The notes below the pieces were generated by a model that worked only from the letters and a program-made list of their open reading frames with translations, did not search any database and was not told the DNA's origin. From assembly GCA_029207755.1 (NCBI GenBank), contig JARCOQ010000016.1, positions 1,927,001 to 1,991,000 of the forward strand: DNA of 64,000 nucleotides. Reading direction: 5' to 3'. This document shows, piece by piece, positions 41,020 through 51,147 of this stretch; position 1 is the first letter of the stretch, and every line of letters begins with the position of its first letter. The stretch comes from Chamaea fasciata (lineage: Eukaryota > Chordata > Aves > Passeriformes > Sylviidae). Both the position numbers and the translations under genes were made by a program.

Positions 41020-41190
41020 GATTTGAAAGACTGCTATTGTATTCCCCTCTCAGCTGCCTTTCATGCAGGCTGAGAATTTCTAATATGCTCCTCCAGTGAA
41101 AAATCTTTTCTTTTACCCATATTATTTGCAGTTGATATATTTCTTTCAAGAGGAATAGAACTGCACACAAATAAACCAGAGATTATACAC
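41020..41190 (-). mobile_element. Possible ancient CR1/L3-type LINE relic
   Basis: On the plus strand TATTCCCCTCTCAGCTGCCT and TTTCATGCAGGCTGAGAATT resemble the antisense CR1/L3 segment that reads roughly CCCCTCAGcctTCttttcCAGGCTGAacA. The following CTCCTCCAGTG also fits. Only about 70-100 bp is convincing, and the rest is too diverged to judge. Confidence 0.4.
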
Positions 41191-43929
41191 AGCATAACAG
41201 TGTTTTCTATTTGTCTATCCCTTTCCTAATAATTTGTAACAACATGGTTTTTAGACCTCTTTAAATCCTTTTAAAAATTATGTCAGATTAGCTACTTCAA
41301 AATCTGTGGTATGCAAGCCAGAAGCTATTTATCAGTCACTTTTCAGCTATTTCACCTTTGAATTCCTAGTGCACTGCATGTGGAGATTTAAGCTTTATTT
41401 ATTCAACAAGGGCTGCAACAGGCATTTAATTTAAAACAGACAGTCTGCTATTCTCCACAAGGAATAATCCAGAATGAGAATAACTCATAACAACTCCATG
41501 GTGAACAGAGATTATAAAATATGCATTTTTCTGTAACTATTTTATATTCTGAGAAGACAAGTGAAAAAACAATTTTAATTGAACTCAATAACTGCACTAA
41601 AGTGCACATCCAGTTCTAAATAGCTTTTCCCCTAAAATTTATACACCCTCTAATTGTTGTAACATCCAGAGTTGGATGATACGGATCCACAGCTCTGTTA
41701 ATTTTTAAGACAGTAACAGATAGTGCTAAACTGGGGCACTGAATTATCTGCTGCTCACAACTGTCCCCTTGAACTCAGCCATTCAAATTGAGCATAAAAT
41801 TTGGCTACGTTTCCAGAGCTTGTTTTGAAATCCTTAAGATTCATAACCAGTTAATTCTGCCAGTTCGACATTACTGCAAGAGCGCAGTGTAACTCTACAA
41901 ATACAGAGGTCTGATTGAAATTTCCACATCTAATAGGATTCATTATAAAATGCTGCTTGCTTTCAGAGTCCACAGTCTTATTTCTGCGCTTGTCCAGAAT
42001 CCTTAATCCTTAACAGAAATTAAAGAAACTATTTGATGGTTGAAATTATGTGACAAGTATGCTGGTGCTGGAAACTTTTCCTGCTGTATTTACTGAAGAG
42101 CAACATTTGGGTTTTTTTAAGGATGAAAAATGCACTGATTTTGAATATCCAAAACAGATGTCAATGTGACACAGGAAGAAATGCTTTGAAATGCCCTTCA
42201 AAACAGCATTGCAAATCTACATTAAATTTAAAAACATACAATTAAATTTTAAACCGCAAGCACAATAAGAAAACTCTTGCAGGATTCTATTCTTAACCTG
42301 TCCAGGTCAGGCCTTCCTGATACGCAAATGAACCTGTCTTTAATTTCTTTTCCTAGTTTAAGAAGCACAAGTGCAAAATTGCCAATGATTTCGAAGAGGC
42401 ACAGCAACCGATATTTATTTCTCCTAATTCTTATATTCTTCAAAAGTTTTTTTAAATCCATGAAAACAGAAAACAGACAGTGTGGAACTGATGGGTTCAT
42501 AATTTTCCAAACTACTTGAGATGCTCTGCAGTTGTTTCCACCCTCTTCTGGCCATTTCCAAGGCAAGTGATATGTACACAGCAGTTTATTTTCTGCTACA
42601 AAATACCTATTTCTAAGCAAAAAGGGACAGAAGAGGCACAACAATTCTAAAGCGCATCAGCAATAAGTGTGAAATAGCAACTCTCCCCTGGCACAGTCCT
42701 GCCCTCTCCATCAAGTGAAGTGCTCCAGAGACACACAACTCCAAACCAGCAAAGGTTAACAAGGTGGCTCATCAGAGGAGGGGAGAGAAGGACAATCTCT
42801 TTAGCTTTCTAATAATAGAAAATGCAGAGGAGATCAAGGCATCTCAGAAATACACTCACATGAACTGCCTTTGGAAAAGCAAGGGCCAAGGCTCATGCCC
42901 TTTTGTAGAACCCTCAGTTAGTAGCAACACTTTACCTTGATAGTATCACATGTATGATCTGATTTTCAGTCGGGTTAAGCGCCTGAGGGCTAATTTCTAA
43001 TTACCTTTAAGTACAGTCACAAGTAGTATTTAGCATATCTAAAAATCATGCTTAACCAAACCAAAATTTTGAACTTTGTCTGTTCTAGCTGGCACACTTT
43101 AGCTTTTTCCAAAGTTCATTTGATGTCTTTTTCTCAGCATTAACCAGCACAACCAAAAACCAGTTTTTACATCTCTTCACACAAGTTCTCCCAGAGAAAT
43201 GTGAACTACAGAAGGTATTGGTAAGAATCTCACTCACAGCAACATTCTGCAATGTTGCTACTTTCCTTCATATTGATATACCACAAGTTCTTTCTCATGT
43301 AGCTGATACAAAGAGTTATACATGCATTTTAATTTTCGGCCACTGGAGACATAAATGGTAAGGCAGTAAAAATAAGGCAGTTTACTATGAATAAAAGGAC
43401 TGTCAGAAATGAGCTCAATCATTTATCCTAATTGGACTCCCAGTCTGGGTCTGTTTAGGACATACTGGTAGCCTGGTAAATATCCTCTTCCACTATTTCA
43501 ACACTGAATCAAATTCTCTGTAATCAGGAGCACATGTTTTGGCAGAGATGTAATAAGATGAACACACTGTGCTGTTATTGAAGCTATTCTGAAGTTTTCT
43601 AAATCAATGCTTTCCTGGTCACTATAAAATGTAAAATATATATTCAGCAAGTACATGCCTGTATAATTGATCAGAGAGGTGCCACTCACTTCAAATGTTT
43701 CACCACAGTTGGGCAAGTCTATTTGGGAAAACACTTCTTTTTCACATGCACAGGGGCAGTGACACTCCTGTTACTGAGACCAAAAACTGGTAGGAATGAT
43801 ATTCATGTATTCTTCCATAAGAAAAGAGCTCAACAGGTGCCACGATCAAAGTTTAACAAGAATTATAGAAGTTTTAAGTCATTTCTACAGGTAATTCCTG
43901 CTTGCTTTTTCTGTTAATTATTAAAAGAC

Positions 43930-44470
43930 TGTAGTGGTTTAGACATGGAACTGCAACATCATTAGAGTAACAGGTGGGGTGAGATATTGATGCTTTTAAG
44001 AATTTCTGTGCTGGCAGACTTGTGTCTGGGTTTGAGAATGTGTAGCCACTAACAGCAGAGTGGAGAAATATGTGAAAGCCAGAAAGACAAAAATAATTAC
44101 ACTTGTCAACAAGTTAGGTTTTCACACACCTGTGCATCTCAATTTGATTGATTATTCAATGTTTTTGAACAAATTACTAACTGTTCCCATCCTGGTGGCT
44201 TTTCTTTCCATTACCTCAAGTCTTATTTTTCATTGTCTTTGACTGGCCAAAAGGTGGATATTTTCCTGTATTTTTCAACTACCTGCCAACACTTCATAAA
44301 TGATTCAAAATTCTACAAAAAAACATCATTCAGAGCGAGAGGAATGTTAACAGCTTCTGCAATCTGGTTCAGAACTAAGTGCATGTGGCTGAAACAAAAG
44401 TGGAGAAATTTTGCAGCTGCTAACAATCCACAAATAAAGAAATACAAACAGCCTGGGACAGCACATTAGA
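43930..44470 (+). mobile_element. Possible degraded LTR
   Basis: The start, TGTAGTGGTTTAGACATGGA, resembles the opening of several avian retrovirus-like LTRs (TGTRGTGGTTT). An AATAAA lies at 44434-44439. I cannot find matching CA end or target-site duplication, so both the right limit and the call are uncertain. Confidence 0.25.
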
Positions 44471-45067
44471 AAGTGTTTGAAGTTCACCCTGCCATTCTGT
44501 CCATGGAGGATGTCACTGCTCTGAAACCAAGAATACAGGAATCAAAGAACAGTATAAAATTCCAATGCTTCAACTACAAGTAAGGCTGGAGCACAAACCC
44601 CTAAATTCAGACCTGCCTGAGGCAGAACACAATGTGAGCACGTTCAATAACACAGTGAAGAATTGTTTCATTATTCAAGATGTTTTCAAGTGAGCTACTA
44701 CAACAAACCCCATCTGTCTGTCTGTCAAGCAATGTTTCTGGTTGTTGTTGTTATCCCCAAAACTGAAGTGAAACATGTACATGCACACTGAAGAAGGTAT
44801 CACTGATTAATATTGAATTGTTACACTTCCTGACCAACAGAGTCATCTCATTAGCATGCTTTTTAAGTATTAAACTACTAAAAGACAACCCTCAAAATAT
44901 GCTATTTGAATAATCAACACAATCCTGTGGATGAATATATATGAAGCTAGTGCTGCTGCTCATTAGCTGATCTCTAATGAAATTATACGGAGAGCTTTAA
45001 ATTATTAAAATGTGCTATTTCAGTCAGAAACTTAAACACCAAATCCCTGTTAAGCTGGCTCACTCAC

Positions 45068-45149
45068 CTGATAAACATGGAATGCATTGGCAGCTTTTCC
45101 ACGCAGAAAGACTGAGGGAATCCAAACATTAATAAGAGCACGATTTGAT
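45068..45149 (-). CDS. SNX29: SNX29 coding exon (start of PX domain)
   Basis: An 82-nt exon. The first base completes ATA (Ile); 27 codons follow, starting SNRALINVWIPSVFLRGKAA and ending NAFHVYQ. The acceptor CTGCAG, ending at 45150, is preceded by a long pyrimidine tract on the minus strand (the poly(A) run at 45161-45172 on the plus strand). The donor is GTGAGT from 45067. It encodes the first strands of the PX beta-sheet, continuing into VYIRIKDDEW in the next exon 12.5 kb away. It matches mammalian SNX29 throughout. Confidence 0.97.
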
Positions 45150-46103
45150 CTGCAGAGAAGAAAAAAAAAAAAACAACTTAAAATAGGGAATCATATTTAT
45201 GTATAAGAATTGCAAAGCAACTACATGCAGTGATTTAGATAATGATCAAAGTGATCAACAAAGAAACTTTAAATTTCAAATGAAGTAACAGAAAAATTGG
45301 AGTTCTGCCTGAACTTTTTACATGTTCTGAATCTAAAAATGTTCCCTAAAACTGACCCAACTGAAAAAATTCCTTCTGCAGGTTTTCTGGGGTTTGGGTT
45401 GTTTTGGTTTTTTTTCACAGCATGCATTTGATAACATTTGATTATACACATGAAGCAAAAATTATTCACTTCAACAAATTCAACATTTTCAGCCACAAGC
45501 CTCAGGTAAAGTTCATTAAATAACAGAAGAGCAGTGCACAATTATGCAGAAGCCGTTTCCATCCACTCTTTGTCATCCATCTCCAAATTTCTATGATTCA
45601 AACACATCAGCTACATTTTAAACCCCTCATCCACAAAAGCAAGATTCATTAGTTTGACTACTAAAGGCAAAATTCCAAATCACAACAGTCTAGAATGATC
45701 TGGGGTGGGTTGTTTGTGGGGATTTGGGGGTTTTTCGTAAGCACTGATTAGGAGCTATTCTGTAAAAACGAGGAAATCCATCACATGATGAATAGCAACC
45801 AGCACCCATCAAACCCAAAGCACTAAACCCAGGAACTTCTTGGTGCTTTGGCAGAATACCAAGACCCAGGGCACTTAAAAAGTACTCCAAGGGAATCTTC
45901 CTAAATCTAAACTCCTTGAGTTCGGCATTATTAACTACACTGGGGCATGGACTGTGCAGCTCTCCATACTTTTTAATAATGGAACACCACAGCTAAGCAG
46001 TTATTGGAAATAATACAGGAAAAGCAAATTATTGAATCTGTTTGCTTATTCTCCTTTCCCACAGACAGTATGAAGAGAAAAATTTGTGAATTATGAAACT
46101 TAC
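45150..46103 (-). other. SNX29: SNX29 intron (954 nt)
   Basis: A short AT-rich intron, phase 2. On the transcribed strand the acceptor end has a strong pyrimidine tract, seen as the A run at 45161-45172 on the plus strand. I see no repeat element or other gene in it. Confidence 0.9.
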
Positions 46104-46159
46104 ATTTCAAAATCTGACAAACTCTGATCTTCAGATGTTTGACTCAAATCTCCGGGGAC
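46104..46159 (-). CDS. SNX29: SNX29 coding exon (linker before the PX domain)
   Basis: A 56-nt exon: 18 codons reading VPGDLSQTSEDQSLSDFE plus AT of a split Ile codon. The acceptor is ATATAG ending at 46160 and the donor GTAAGT from 46103. The peptide is acidic and Ser/Thr-rich, so probably disordered, and links the coiled coil to the PX domain. It is identical, as far as I recall, to the mammalian SNX29 linker. It sits between two short introns (802 and 954 nt), the tightest exon cluster in the window. Confidence 0.97.
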
Positions 46160-46961
46160 CTATATTTACAAAACAGAAATAATTTCCACACAGTGGCTAT
46201 TATGTTTTCAATTAAGAAAGCATAATATTATATGGAAATTACAATTCAACATCCAATTTTATAAATACCAATAAAGACTATTACTGACAAGCAATAAAAA
46301 AAAAAAAATCCAGCAAGAGGATTGTGAACATGTCACCCTTGTGAGTCCTTTATGTTAGAGTTTGCTGCAATTTTGAAAGAAACAATGTGGGGTTTGTAAA
46401 AGCATGTAATTCTGAAAGATAAAGAAAATGCAGGAAAGAGCATCATTATTAGGACTTTATGAGCAAAGGATACTACAACAAAGTGTTTTGTGTGTACAAG
46501 CAATTTATGGGAAAATACAAAGCCCATAAAACCTACTGAACACTTTTTTTACAACCAGTATGCCATTAAGGGAAGGACATGTGGGCATTTTATTTCAGCT
46601 GTGCTCTTATAAAACATTATATAAGTACCAAAGTTCATAATGATGCAATGATGGACCTGCAGAATCAAGGGAAGTAGCAGTTATTAGAAAACCAGCTTGC
46701 AAGAGCATTTAGAACTGAAACAGAAAGAGCTTTTTACCTTAGTTTATAGCTAGAATAAACATAAAAAGGTATCCTCTTTCCTTTAAAAGGCAAATGTAAA
46801 ATGTAAAGTATAATCTAAAATAGTTAAGAGGAAAGGAGTTGTGCAAAGCCAATTCTTCACAGATCTGTTATTCCTTACAAGCCAATAGATATTTCATCAT
46901 GAGTAGCATGTTTGAGCCTATTGCAGAGGGATATTCTGCAGTGCAATAACCAAACACTCAC
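46160..46961 (-). other. SNX29: SNX29 intron (802 nt)
   Basis: The shortest intron in the window, phase 0, AT-rich, with an A run at 46297-46308. I see nothing else in it. Confidence 0.9.
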
Positions 46962-47078
46962 CGGCCCTCTCAGATCAATTAGCTCTTGTCTCATCTGGAA
47001 CACCAGAGCTTCCTTGGCCATCAGAGCACGGTGCAGCCTCTCATTGAATTCAATCAGCTCCCCATGCATTTCAGCCAC
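46962..47078 (-). CDS. SNX29: SNX29 coding exon (second coiled coil)
   Basis: A 117-nt exon of exactly 39 codons (phase 0 at both ends). It reads VAEMHGELIEFNERLHRALM, then AKEALVFQMRQELIDLRGP. The acceptor is TTTGCAG ending at 47079 and the donor GTGAGT from 46961. Its length divides by three, so skipping it would keep frame and shorten the coiled coil. It is nearly identical to mammalian SNX29; the visible differences are Met for Val and Phe for Ser. Immediately upstream, at 47080-47105, the intron carries short AAGC(A/C)-type repeats right at the splice acceptor. Confidence 0.97.
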
Positions 47079-47571
47079 CTGCAAAGCAAAGCAAAGCCAA
47101 GCCAAGGAATAATTGTGTTCTGAATTGGGGGGAAAAAACCCAATCCCACCATGTAATTTCTCACATGTATATCAACTTATTTTTACCATACTCTCCAAGT
47201 ACTGCTAACGCATTCGTTTGAACAGATCATTAAGAACAGATATTGCTATAATTTTGACTCATGCCTTGAAATGTAGTTTTGATATGGAATTGAATAGGAA
47301 AAACTACAACTTCATGTCAAATTTTGTTCCTATCACTCAAAATCACATGACAACTGATTTCAATAAAACACTCATTGCCCTCTGTTCTCAGTTTAATTCT
47401 TTGATGGATGCAGCACTCAACAGGTACAAACTAATCACAGCATTTTGAACTGGGAGTACTGCAAAATGCACAAACTGCATTAAACTTCGTCAATAATTCA
47501 TAAGTGATGTATTCTTCACTCTTAGTTGGGGAGTTTTAATAGGATCGGAGGTAGAAGTCAATCGCTCCAGG

Positions 47572-47577
47572 CAAATC
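47572..47577. repeat. Left target-site duplication of the solo LTR
   Basis: CAAATC directly before the LTR start; it pairs with CAAACC at 48190-48195, differing at one position. Confidence 0.65.
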
Positions 47578-48189
47578 TGTGGGAGGTCAGAAGAGTCTAA
47601 ATACCAGAGTCAGGCAATGGCACAGGTTGTTCTCACAGGTAAACAGAGTGGCCTCTCTGGGCACTGAGTGTGGCTGTGGCTGTGCTCTGCATGTTAAATC
47701 AAGAGAGCAGCAAGTGATGCAGGATGTTCTGAAAGTGCCAGGGGCTGGGGGAGTGAGGAGGATGGAAAGTTCCAGCAGTCAGATGAATACAGTGGGCACT
47801 GCTGGGCCCCTCCAATTGCGCTGCCCCAGCAGCATGGTTAAACCTGTTCCTCAGCCACAGCAACGCCTGGAATTTCCTCCTCCTCATATTCCTGTCCAGA
47901 GCTGCAGAACAGCAAAGGCAGCAGGGGAACAGCATGAAGGCACAGCTGAACAACATGAACTTCAATCCAGGCACCTCAACAATAGCACAGGGACTGGAAC
48001 TACTGCCAAGTCTCTTAAGAGTTCATAGTTTCCCTTCTGGAAGCAGTTCTTTACTATCTGTGAATTTCACTATTTTCTTTCCTTGGATTACCCTGCCTTC
48101 TCTCTCTTCCCCAGGGAAGTTCCCCAAAATAAAACAGCTGAATTCAGTTTAATTTAGTGCCTGTGTTTGATTTTGTGCTTTGTTCCACA
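47578..48189 (+). mobile_element. Solo LTR of an endogenous retrovirus-like element
   Basis: The 612-bp segment starts TGTGGGAGG and ends GTTCCACA, giving the TG...CA ends and short terminal inverted repeat (TGTGG/CCACA) of an LTR. It is flanked by CAAATC (47572-47577) and CAAACC (48190-48195), a 6-bp target-site duplication with one mismatch. AATAAA lies at 48128-48133, about 56 bp before the right end, as expected for plus orientation. It is GC-richer than the intron around it. No internal gag, pol or env region is present, so it is a solo LTR left by recombination between two LTRs. It lies antisense to SNX29. I cannot assign the family without a repeat library. Open frames inside it (47579-48028 plus, 47699-47974 minus) are accidental. 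Confidence 0.75.
48128..48133 (+). promoter_or_regulatory. AATAAA polyadenylation signal in the LTR
   Basis: AATAAA about 56 bp before the LTR's right end, the usual position between the end of U3 and the R/U5 boundary. It sets the LTR's orientation as plus, opposite to SNX29. Confidence 0.6.
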
Positions 48190-48195
48190 CAAACC
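48190..48195. repeat. Right target-site duplication of the solo LTR
   Basis: CAAACC directly after the terminal CCACA of the LTR; it pairs with CAAATC at 47572-47577. Confidence 0.65.
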
Positions 48196-49996
48196 TGCAT
48201 CCTTCACAGAATCAAAGCAAACAGAAAAAAACAGCTTCATTTTGACAAGCCAGAATCTGACACCATTGGTTAAAAATAAAAATAAAAAAAAATTTCTGGG
48301 GGTGAACTTCAAGCATTCTTTTCCAATTTCTTTTTATATTAGAGGGAGCCCTCCAAATCCAGTAATTCATCACTGTAACATATATGCAAAAGAGAGCGAA
48401 ACTACACCAACGATATACTAGAGAAAACAATAACGTAATACTATTAACTCTTGATAAATCATTTTCCATACTAGCTTAACCACTGATTCCCATGTAAAGT
48501 GGGTGGTGTAACATTTAAGAATACCAGGTTAATATTAACAGGTCAACTGGTAATTCCACATAGCGTGGGCAGGTAGGCAGAACTTCCTTGCATTTCAGGT
48601 ACAGAGATACAGCACACAACTAGTTGCAAATTCACAGAGAAAAGCTGCAATACTGCTGGTTATCAAAAGCAGTATCAAAATTTACGAGTGGATACAAATC
48701 TCAGTGGTTTGCTTATTTGAAAACATGTTTGATTTTATCACAAGAACAAAATCCACACTGATATGTGACTATTTTGTAGCTCTCTGATTTAGATGTCCTT
48801 GAAATAACTTTCTACTTGCAGACTCAATTAATATGTAAATTCAACAACTCTCTCAAAACACTACATGTAATGCAAAAATTTATAAGTATCCCTAGCAAAG
48901 TTAAATAATAAAAAGGAAATTTAACAGCAAATAAAACACCAAATCACTTGTTCTGTATTATCAAAAGGACAACTGGCAGGTATCACTTATTAGCAAGTAA
49001 CTTACTTCAATACTTTTCCTTGTCAAAGAAAAATACGTTACCATCACAGCAAATCAAAAGGAGCAATGAATAACAGTATTAATTTAAGTTTCTTTAATTT
49101 TTCCTGCATCAAAGTCTGCTAAAACAATAAAGAGGTCTCCTTATAACTATATCCTTTCAGTTACATTTTCATAGAACCACATCTTTCTTTACTCAATCCA
49201 CAATGCAGCTTAAGCAATAAATTTCCCTGCTGGGACTTCAGTCATCTTCACAGCTGTTTTTCTTCATAACAATATGCTTGAAGCAAAAAAATAAAGGATC
49301 GATAAGCTAAGTTCCCCTTGGACAGAGGATCATTGAGATTTGCTCCTTCCCATACAAGAAAACAGTTTAAAGAACCCAAACCCTCCTCACGAAGGTCAAG
49401 TGAGGCTAAAATAAACACTTGAGGCTCCACACTAAGAGAACTCTTCGCAGTTGTCAGAAGAAAACCTAAGTGCCTGAGAGTACTGTAGTTACACTGCCCA
49501 GCATGACCACACTCAAGAGCAGTCTCCAGAGAAATGACAAAGAAAACATCACTTCATGTTTCACAGCAAAGGACCAAGCAGTTCACTTAAAACAGGCTAG
49601 GAATGCTTCACTAAGCATCTAATAGTACAATCTATCTTGGAAGACACATTTCTAGATAGAGAAAAAGACATTTAACAACAATGCAACAATAAAAATAAAA
49701 TAAATTAAAACTTGCTACAATAAAAAAATAGGAATTTTCTTCCAGAGTGTTTTATTTGAACCCAAGATTTTTTTTTTAATACCGTTTGCAACTAAGACTT
49801 CATAGAAGTTTTTGTCAATTGTGTCCAGTCCTACCAGTGGTTACTGAGACTGACACTGTTTGTCACGCTCAGAACCTTAAAAAAGAGTTGTCACAGGGGT
49901 GACATCCTGTTTGGAGTATGTGAAGATACTGTTGGAGACTAATAAATGCAACAGATGTAGTCCCCCTCTTCCCAATATCACTGGCAAGAAAGCTTT

Positions 49997-50025
49997 CCCT
50001 GTTAGGAAAAGTACTTTTAATTATC
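49997..50025 (+). repeat. 29-bp direct repeat, copy 1
   Basis: It begins CCCTGTTAGGAAAAG and contains the perfect palindrome AAAAGTACTTTT. An identical 29-bp copy lies at 50865-50893; similarity falls off on both sides. Confidence 0.9.
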
Positions 50026-50864
50026 CAGGGCTTGTCAACACTGACATTGCCACAAACTCAGAAGTGTCAGCAACAAACTCCTGAGCACGCAGAACAAACT
50101 GCACAGAACAGAGGGAAGGAGTCAGAAGAACTCAACCAAAAGTAAGCATTAGGGAGAGAATTAGGTTCACATGGTCCTATGAGAATAGGATAACCAAGTA
50201 TGAATGTTTTAGAAGAACTGTATGAAGATTTTGATCCATGACCTGCATTTTTAGTCATCTTCATGTTAAACAGTTAATGTGGGTATCCAGTTTCAGGGTA
50301 TTTTGGGCAAGAGAAAGATATAGAGAATTGTTTTACTTTTTATAAAAATGTTCTTTTAATATTTGATAGCAGATATGGGTATTAGATACTAATATTTCAT
50401 TACAATTAGATACTAAATTTCATTACTTTTGTCTTAAAAATAATTTGCATTCAAATTTAGGATGAAACCCTAATCAATTTTCTCTTTTTCTTTAATGGAT
50501 TTTACATTAATCTCAAAAGTAAATCTTGCCTTAGGAACTTTTTCTACCATGACCATATCAGCAGTAGTAGTAGCTTGTATCAGCCATTTCCTTACTGCAG
50601 CATTCAATAAGCAATACAAAAATGAAACATGTTTTGCAATCAAAAACCATCATGAAAGCACAGAAAAAGCCACAGATTTCACTATGTCCTGACCTTAAAT
50701 AAAGCTCCTCTGCCAACACAGCCATGCCTGTAATTATGTAACTTACACAAAACCTCAAATCTATTGTCTGTGATGGTTTCAACTTCACTACCAGCAGTTA
50801 AAACCTGAAGAAACTTGCTTATTCATTTAAACCTTCATTCAAATGTCAGCATATAAAAGTGTAA

Positions 50865-50893
50865 CCCTGTTAGGAAAAGTACTTTTAATTATC
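50865..50893 (+). repeat. 29-bp direct repeat, copy 2
   Basis: Identical to 49997-50025, 868 bp further right (start to start). It lies in the same SNX29 intron, about 150 bp from the exon at 51041-51147. Confidence 0.9.
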
Positions 50894-51040
50894 TGAGGTT
50901 TTTTTATTTTTAAAGAAAAAAAATCGGATTTATCTTTCACATTCCTGAGGGAAAAAAATAACTAAGCAAAGAAACTATTTAAGCGTCAAACCTTGTTTTA
51001 CAATTACAGTTCCATAAGATCTGTGCAGTACAAACTTTAC

Positions 51041-51147
51041 CTCAATCAATTTCCTTTCATAAGAGCTGGCCAGTTCTTCATTGTTTTCTACTTGCTTTTG
51101 CTCTGGAATTGTAAATTCACCATCAGTGCTCCAAATGTTTGGCAGAA
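51041..51147 (-). CDS. SNX29: SNX29 coding exon (linker and start of second coiled coil)
   Basis: A 107-nt exon. TT completes GTT (Val); 35 codons follow, starting LPNIWSTDGEFTIPEQKQVE and ending ELASSYERKLIE. The acceptor is GTTATAG ending at 51148 and the donor GTAAAG from 51040. The first half is the most divergent part found in this gene (mammals have roughly PNLWQVDGEVTV here), as expected of a linker. The second half, with the Ser-Ser-Tyr-Glu-Arg-Lys motif, is nearly identical to mammals and begins the second coiled coil. Confidence 0.96.

Larger units (their letters stand above)
32557..45067 (-). other. SNX29: SNX29 intron splitting the PX domain
   Basis: A 12.5-kb intron, phase 0. 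It contains the CR1 copy at 38795-39216, an older CR1/L3-like relic at 41020-41190, a hairpin at 35579-35601 beside an unexplained 192-codon open frame (35623-36201, minus), a 13-bp direct repeat at 36416-36447, and a possible degraded LTR starting near 43930. A 202-codon plus-strand frame at 38409-39017 runs into the CR1 and is probably accidental. Poly(A) runs lie near 36998 and 37687. Confidence 0.85.
47079..51040 (-). other. SNX29: SNX29 intron holding a solo LTR and a long direct repeat
   Basis: A 3.96-kb intron, phase 0. The solo LTR at 47578-48189 lies in it, antisense to SNX29. Two copies of a 29-bp perfect repeat start at 49997 and 50865. The remainder is AT-rich without recognisable features. 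Confidence 0.88.

Noticed and set aside
42249..42644. 131-codon minus-strand open frame
   Set aside because: No recognisable domain, hydrophobic/basic mix typical of AT-rich chance frames, and no exon-like splice sites in the SNX29 phase.
47579..48028. 149-codon plus-strand open frame
   Set aside because: It lies wholly inside the solo LTR and resembles no retroviral protein; it is an accidental frame in GC-richer DNA.
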